A stretch of 64,000 nucleotides of DNA from Gemmatimonas groenlandica (GTDB taxonomy: Bacteria > Gemmatimonadota > Gemmatimonadetes > Gemmatimonadales > Gemmatimonadaceae). The DNA lies in the NCBI RefSeq assembly GCF_013004105.1, contig NZ_CP053085.1, positions 1,922,001-1,986,000 on the forward strand, written 5' to 3'. The translations under genes were made by a program, and so were the position numbers. Shown piece after piece: positions 59,940 to 64,000 of the stretch. The notes below the pieces were generated by a model, which was not told the DNA's origin, made no database searches, and was given only the letters and a program-made list of their open reading frames with translations. Numbering within the stretch: the first letter of the stretch is position 1; every line of letters begins with the position of its first letter.

Positions 59940-61091
59940 ATGACCGGAGCGGTCGCGTCGGAGCTCGCCGCGACCGCTCCACAGGAGCGCGGGTGGCGGT
60001 GGTTCGTGTTGGCGCTGGTGCTGATGGTGCTGGTCACCGCAGCCCCGGCCTGGCCCGCTTCACTGTCGCTCCTCGCTGGAGCGATCCGGCTGTTGCTCCC
60101 CGTTGAACAGTTCGCCCTGCTGGTGCTCGTCGCGATCGCGTCCTGCGCGATCATCGGCTGGTGGTCGGGTGGCCGGCTCGTGGTGGCGCTTCTCTGGGCC
60201 GCGGGAGCCGGATACGTGATCTGGAAAGTACCGCTTCCCTTCTCGGGCTACGGTGCATTCGGACGCGGATGGGCGCTCACGTTGGGCGCCTCGTTCGGAC
60301 TCGTCTGTCTGGTGTCGCCACGACGGGCGCTCCTGATGAGAGCCCTCGGTGCGATTGGCGTGGCCGCCATGATCACGGCGGCCGGGTTTACCACCCGCAC
60401 CAATGGTGGCAACACGTTGTTCGACGGACCGGCGCAGATGCTCTCCCGGGAGTATCAGCGTCGACTCGGTGAGTCGTTGCAAAGCTGGCGCAGTCGGTCG
60501 GACACGGAGTCGTGGCGCGCGTTCGCGCAGCGCTTCCCCGAGGCCGCCGATCGCGCCAACCGGATGGAAAACCTGCTGGTCATCTTGGCTGAACCACTCT
60601 CCGGAGCCGGCTCGGCACGAGGACTGATCCCGGGTCCGCTGGTATCGATCGCGCCGGCCCTGTTGGCGCTCGAGTCGCTGTTGGCGTTGGCGTTGGGGTG
60701 GGCGGCGTATCATCGCTTGTCGAGGGTACGTATCGGTCCGCCGCTTGGTGCGCTGCGCGATGTGCGATTCAACGATCAGCTGGTTTGGGGGTTGGTCGTC
60801 GGTGTGACCGTGCTGCTGTTGCCGACGCTCGCCGAGTGGCGGACGGTAGGTGCCAATCTGGTCTGTTTTTTCGGGTCGCTGTACGCCTTTCGGGGCGCTG
60901 GCGTACTCACTTGGTGGATCCCCGACCGGCTCGCCGTTCCGGCGTTGCTCGCGTTGGTGGTGTTGGTCCCGATCCTGGGTCCAGTCTGGGTCGTGATTGC
61001 CGTGTTGGCAGTCACGTTCAGTTTGGGGCTAGGTGACACCTGGCGTGACTTCCGAGCCGGTGCGCAACCGCGCCGACCGTCGCCGCGCTGA
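59940..61091 (+). CDS. DUF2232/YybS-like integral membrane protein
   Basis: The 383-residue protein has about eight hydrophobic segments, with a soluble region in the middle (about 155-215). Position between rpsR and rplI, and the C-terminal half with VRFNDQLVWGLVVGV and CFFGSLYAFRGAGVLTWW, match the DUF2232 family (YybS of Bacillus lies in the same gene order). Its function is unknown. It is two bases after rpsR and 35 bp before rplI, so it is surely part of this ribosomal operon. Confidence 0.85.
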   Translation: MTGAVASELAATAPQERGWRWFVLALVLMVLVTAAPAWPASLSLLAGAIRLLLPVEQFALLVLVAIASCAIIGWWSGGRLVVALLWAAGAGYVIWKVPLPFSGYGAFGRGWALTLGASFGLVCLVSPRRALLMRALGAIGVAAMITAAGFTTRTNGGNTLFDGPAQMLSREYQRRLGESLQSWRSRSDTESWRAFAQRFPEAADRANRMENLLVILAEPLSGAGSARGLIPGPLVSIAPALLALESLLALALGWAAYHRLSRVRIGPPLGALRDVRFNDQLVWGLVVGVTVLLLPTLAEWRTVGANLVCFFGSLYAFRGAGVLTWWIPDRLAVPALLALVVLVPILGPVWVVIAVLAVTFSLGLGDTWRDFRAGAQPRRPSPR

Positions 61092-61126
61092 TTTCACACA
61101 CCTTTATCGCAGGACCCGGAGCTCCC

Positions 61127-61570
61127 ATGGAAGTCATCCTTCGTAACGCCGTCGACAAGCTCGGACATCCTGGTGACATCGTCTCCGTGTCCGCCGGCTT
61201 CGCCCGCAACTTCCTGATTCCCCGCGGCTTCGCGTTTGAAGCCACGACGGGCAATCGCAAGCGCATCGCGCTGGAAAAGGGTCGTCTCGAGGCGCTCGAA
61301 TCGGAGCGCGTCGCCGCCGCCCAGACCGTCGCCGACAAGCTGGCCGAGGTCTCGGTGACCTTCGCGGCGCGCGTCGGAGAAGAGGGCAAGCTGTTCGGTT
61401 CCGTCACCACGGCCGACATCGCTCATCAGCTGGAAGCGCAGGGCTTCCACATCGAGAAGCGCCAGATCGAACTCAACGAGCCGATCAAGACCCTCGGCGT
61501 CTACCGTGTCGGCATCCGCCTGCACGCCGACGTGAAGCCCGAAATCAAGGTCTGGATCATCAAGCAGTAA
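61127..61570 (+). CDS. rplI: 50S ribosomal protein L9
   Basis: The 147-residue protein has the N-terminal rRNA-binding domain MEVILRNAVDKLGHPGDIVSV, GFARNFLIPRGFA with the usual PxG loop, the long connecting helix (NRKRIALEKGRLEALESERVAAA is residues about 43-65) and the C-terminal domain GSVTTADIAHQLEAQGF...IDL-like region. It ends the rpsF-rpsR-DUF2232-rplI unit, and a clear terminator follows 24 bp later. Confidence 0.97.
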   Translation: MEVILRNAVDKLGHPGDIVSVSAGFARNFLIPRGFAFEATTGNRKRIALEKGRLEALESERVAAAQTVADKLAEVSVTFAARVGEEGKLFGSVTTADIAHQLEAQGFHIEKRQIELNEPIKTLGVYRVGIRLHADVKPEIKVWIIKQ

Positions 61571-61593
61571 TCGGCATCACACTGCCGCATTGG

Positions 61594-61624
61594 GGGGAGT
61601 CCGGACTCGGACTCCCCTTTTTTT
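61594..61624 (+). terminator. Rho-independent terminator of the rpsF-rplI operon
   Basis: A perfect 10-bp stem GGGGAGTCCG / CGGACTCCCC with loop GACT is followed by seven T. Classic intrinsic terminator 24 bp after the rplI stop. Confidence 0.95.
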
Positions 61625-61727
61625 GCCCCTGTCCGAGTCGCTGTCCGTCGCGCAACCTTCATCCACGCGATGGGGTACCGCTTTCAGACGGTGGCTTTTC
61701 ATCACTCGAATTCTCCCGACTCCATAC

Positions 61728-62111
61728 ATGGCAGAACGTCCGCCAAGCCCCGGCGAATCCATCGCGCGCCGCGCCGCCGCCCTCGCCAGTGACATGAAGG
61801 CCAACGATATCCTCGTCCTCGATTTGCGTGGAGTGACGGATATGACCGACTTCTTTGTTATTGCCAGTGGTACATCCGACACACACGTCCGCGCCGTAGC
61901 GGAACACATCCAGGCAGGGTTGAAGGACGGTGGCGTGTCTACCACTATGACCGAAGGCCTCACGCAGGGACGCTGGGCGCTGCTCGACTATGCGCACACT
62001 GTCATTCATGTATTTCATCCGACGCTGCGTCAGTACTATCAGCTGGAAAGGCTGTGGGGCGACGCAACGCCGGTACCTCTGAACACCGAAGCCACGCAGG
62101 GAGCCCGGTAA
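61728..62111 (+). CDS. rsfS: Ribosomal silencing factor RsfS
   Basis: RsfS binds L14 on the 50S subunit and blocks subunit joining when nutrients are short. The 127-residue protein shows LDLRGVTDMTDFFVIASGTSDTHVRAVAEHI (residues about 30-60) and the diagnostic GRWALLDYAHTVIHVFHPTLRQYYQLERLWGDA region (residues 83-115). The ATG at 61728 gives the standard N-terminus; upstream codons overlap the terminator. No nadD gene is beside it. The next gene starts at the base after its stop. Confidence 0.95.
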   Translation: MAERPPSPGESIARRAAALASDMKANDILVLDLRGVTDMTDFFVIASGTSDTHVRAVAEHIQAGLKDGGVSTTMTEGLTQGRWALLDYAHTVIHVFHPTLRQYYQLERLWGDATPVPLNTEATQGAR

Positions 62112-64000
62112 ATGCCGCAGGCGCAGCGCTGGACACGATGGGGAGCGGCTCTGGTACTCGCGATGATGTCGATCGCCTCGCCGCTCCATGCCCAGTACTT
62201 TGGGCAGAATCAGGTCCAGTACGATCGGCTGCGCTGGCGCGTCATTGAAACCGAGCACTTCCAGATTCACTACTATCCGCAGATCGCGGATGTGGCGCCC
62301 GATGCCGCCCGCATGGCCGAACGGTCGTACGCGCGGCTTTCGCGCCTGATGGCCCACCAGTTCCGCGAGAAGAAGCCGGTCCTCATTTTCGGCTCGTCGG
62401 GCGACTTTGCGCAAAGCAACGTCTTCGGCGACCTCGGCGAAGGCACCGGCGGTGTCACCGACCCGCTGCGTCAGCGCATGGCGCAGTTCTTCAGCGGCGA
62501 TTGGGCCAGCTTCGAACACGTGCTGCAGCACGAAATGGTGCACGTGTTCCAGTTCGACATTTTTTCGCGCGGTCGCGCCGGCGCCGGCTTGCAGAACCTG
62601 GCGATGGTCAATCCACCGCTCTGGTTCATGGAAGGCCTCGCCGAGTACTTCTCGATCGGGCCCAACCACCCGTGGACCGATGCCTGGGTGCGTGACGCCG
62701 TCACCAACAACGCGCTTCCCACCATCTCGCAGATGACGGAGCGCCCCGACAAGTACTTCCCGTATCGCTACGGGTTGTCGGTGTGGCAGTACGTGGGCGC
62801 GCGGTGGGGCGATGAAGTGATCGGCGAGATCATGAACGCCGTGCCCAGCATCGGCATCGATCGCGCCTTCCGCCGCGAGATCGGACTGTCGCTCGACGAG
62901 CTCAGCGCCGAGTGGAAGCAGGCGATGCAGAACAAATACCTGCCCACGGTCGCTGAACTCCAGCGTCCGCGCAGCTTTGCCGAACCGCTGCTCTCACAGA
63001 AGCGTTCCGGCAGCATCGCCAGCCTGTTCGTGGCCCCGGCGCTCTCCGACGACGGCAAGTACATCACGTACATCGCCTACGGCAGTTTCCTCCGCGGGGA
63101 AGTGTTCCCCGACATGTATCTCGCCAACGCGGAGACGGGTAAGCGCATCGCGCGCCTCGTCAAGACGACCACCAATCCCGACTTCGAGCAGCTGCGCTTC
63201 ATCTATTCTCAGCCCTCGTTCTCTCCCGACGCGAAGATGCTCGCGTTCACGGGTCAGAGCGGCGGACGCGACGTGCTGTACGTGATGGACGTGAAGTCGC
63301 GCAAGATTCTGAACAAGTTCGATTTCGAACTCGATCAGGTGCTGAGCCCGAGCTTCTCGCCCGACGGTCGTCGCATTGTGTTCAGCGGCATGCGGCACGG
63401 CATGAGCGATCTCTACATCGCGTCGCTCGACGCCGGGGGCTACACGCAAGTCACCAAGGATCCGTACGGAGACCTGCAGCCGCAGTGGTCGCCGGATGGA
63501 CGCACGATCGCCTTCACCAGCGATCGCGGTGACGACACGGATCTCGACATCATGAAGATCGGCAAGTGGAAGCTGTCGCTGCTCGATCTGGAGACGCAGA
63601 AGGTCACGATCATCGATGGCCAGGGCGGACGCAGTCTCAATCCGCAGTGGGCGCCCGACGGCAAGTCGCTGGCCTACATCACCGATCGCACGGGTATCGC
63701 CAACATCTTTCTGTACGATCTCGAGGCGAAGCAGCACTACCAGCTGACGAACGTGCTGGGGGCTGTGACAGCCGTGGCCGAACAGTCGCCGGCGATCACG
63801 TGGGCGCGCGGCGCCGACGTGCTGGCGTTCGTGTACTACGAAAAGACCGACCACGCGATCTGGAAGATCAAGAATCCGCGGTCGCTCAAGAAGGAGCCGT
63901 ACCGCGATCCTGTGGTCGTGGCGCAGGGCGGTATGCAGGGTGGTATGCCCACCAAGCCGACCGCCGCCGGGCCCGTCACGCCGGTCAAGGTCGATCCGAC
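62112..64000 (+). CDS. Secreted zincin (peptidase MA-like) with TolB-type beta-propeller, C-terminus cut off
   Basis: The gene starts at the ATG at 62112, directly after the rsfS stop, and runs past the right edge, so only about 629 residues are seen. It has a signal peptide ending PLHAQ, then a gluzincin-like domain with HEMVH (HExxH) in LQHEMVHVFQ and a downstream Glu in WFMEGLAEYFS. From about residue 300 it has WD40/TolB-like blades (FSPDAKMLAFTG, FSPDGRRIVFSG, WSPDGRTIAFTSD, WAPDGKSLAYITD). Likely an extracytoplasmic metallopeptidase or peptide-binding protein. Confidence 0.92.
   Translation, partial: MPQAQRWTRWGAALVLAMMSIASPLHAQYFGQNQVQYDRLRWRVIETEHFQIHYYPQIADVAPDAARMAERSYARLSRLMAHQFREKKPVLIFGSSGDFAQSNVFGDLGEGTGGVTDPLRQRMAQFFSGDWASFEHVLQHEMVHVFQFDIFSRGRAGAGLQNLAMVNPPLWFMEGLAEYFSIGPNHPWTDAWVRDAVTNNALPTISQMTERPDKYFPYRYGLSVWQYVGARWGDEVIGEIMNAVPSIGIDRAFRREIGLSLDELSAEWKQAMQNKYLPTVAELQRPRSFAEPLLSQKRSGSIASLFVAPALSDDGKYITYIAYGSFLRGEVFPDMYLANAETGKRIARLVKTTTNPDFEQLRFIYSQPSFSPDAKMLAFTGQSGGRDVLYVMDVKSRKILNKFDFELDQVLSPSFSPDGRRIVFSGMRHGMSDLYIASLDAGGYTQVTKDPYGDLQPQWSPDGRTIAFTSDRGDDTDLDIMKIGKWKLSLLDLETQKVTIIDGQGGRSLNPQWAPDGKSLAYITDRTGIANIFLYDLEAKQHYQLTNVLGAVTAVAEQSPAITWARGADVLAFVYYEKTDHAIWKIKNPRSLKKEPYRDPVVVAQGGMQGGMPTKPTAAGPVTPVKVDP

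Overview
The window is a 64-kb stretch of a high-GC, Gram-negative bacterial chromosome. Gene style suggests Gemmatimonadota, close to Gemmatimonas: many secreted proteins whose signal peptides end in Ala-Gln, TonB-dependent receptors and a receptor-like protein with carboxypeptidase-regulatory domains, Tat-exported hydrolases, lipoproteins and NtrB-type kinases. This placement is inference from composition and protein style; no rRNA gene is present to confirm it. I saw no prophage, insertion sequence, CRISPR array or rRNA operon. Coding density is very high and most neighbouring co-directional genes are a few bases apart or overlap by ATGA/GTGA/TGATG.

Layout. 1-1.4 kb (minus): trxA-rsmI-DUF4159. 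1.5-6.4 kb: mce, a lipoprotein, pdxJ, a protein with two HPt-like folds lacking histidine, a YbhN-like membrane protein and ispE. 6.4-11.2 kb (minus): ppk1, a histidine kinase and a tandem pair of secreted paralogues. 11.3-14.9 kb: a small membrane protein, a threonine-dehydratase-like enzyme, an RBBP9-like hydrolase/GNAT fusion and a dienelactone hydrolase. 15-19 kb: an overlapping TldD-TldE-hydrolase trio in which the TldD has a Tat signal. 19-25.3 kb: YdeI, tesB, a putative exported RNase with a candidate immunity protein, an odd zinc-ribbon/SDR protein, an aminotransferase and a TIM-barrel protein. 25.4-43.2 kb: S9 peptidase, second YdeI, TonB receptor, two class-C beta-lactamase-like hydrolases, thioesterase, P-loop protein coupled to a KgtP-like transporter, GHL10-like lipoprotein, hybrid kinase, ROK kinase and PlsB-like acyltransferase. 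43.3 kb: tRNA-Gln and a strong terminator. 43.4-46.6 kb: an Oar-like TonB receptor.

46.9-62.1 kb is the conserved translation neighbourhood prs-rplY-pth-ychF-rpsF-rpsR-(DUF2232)-rplI-rsfS. It is split by a roughly 7-kb block (plug-only receptor-like protein, BNR lipoprotein, M28 peptidase, membrane pyrophosphatase, four-helix-bundle protein) and a smaller block (DUF3108, SRAP). The window ends inside a zincin/TolB-propeller protein that starts at 62112 and runs off the edge.

The most unusual feature is intergenic. At least five gaps (13.8, 24.3, 47.9, 55.9 and 56.5 kb) hold sequences made of short, imperfectly iterated words; four of them fold into long hairpins. Two bracket a four-helix-bundle (23S-IVS/S23-type) gene, and two at 47.9 and 56.5 kb share the same words. 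The second candidate system is the secreted RNase/immunity pair at 20.5-21.3 kb.
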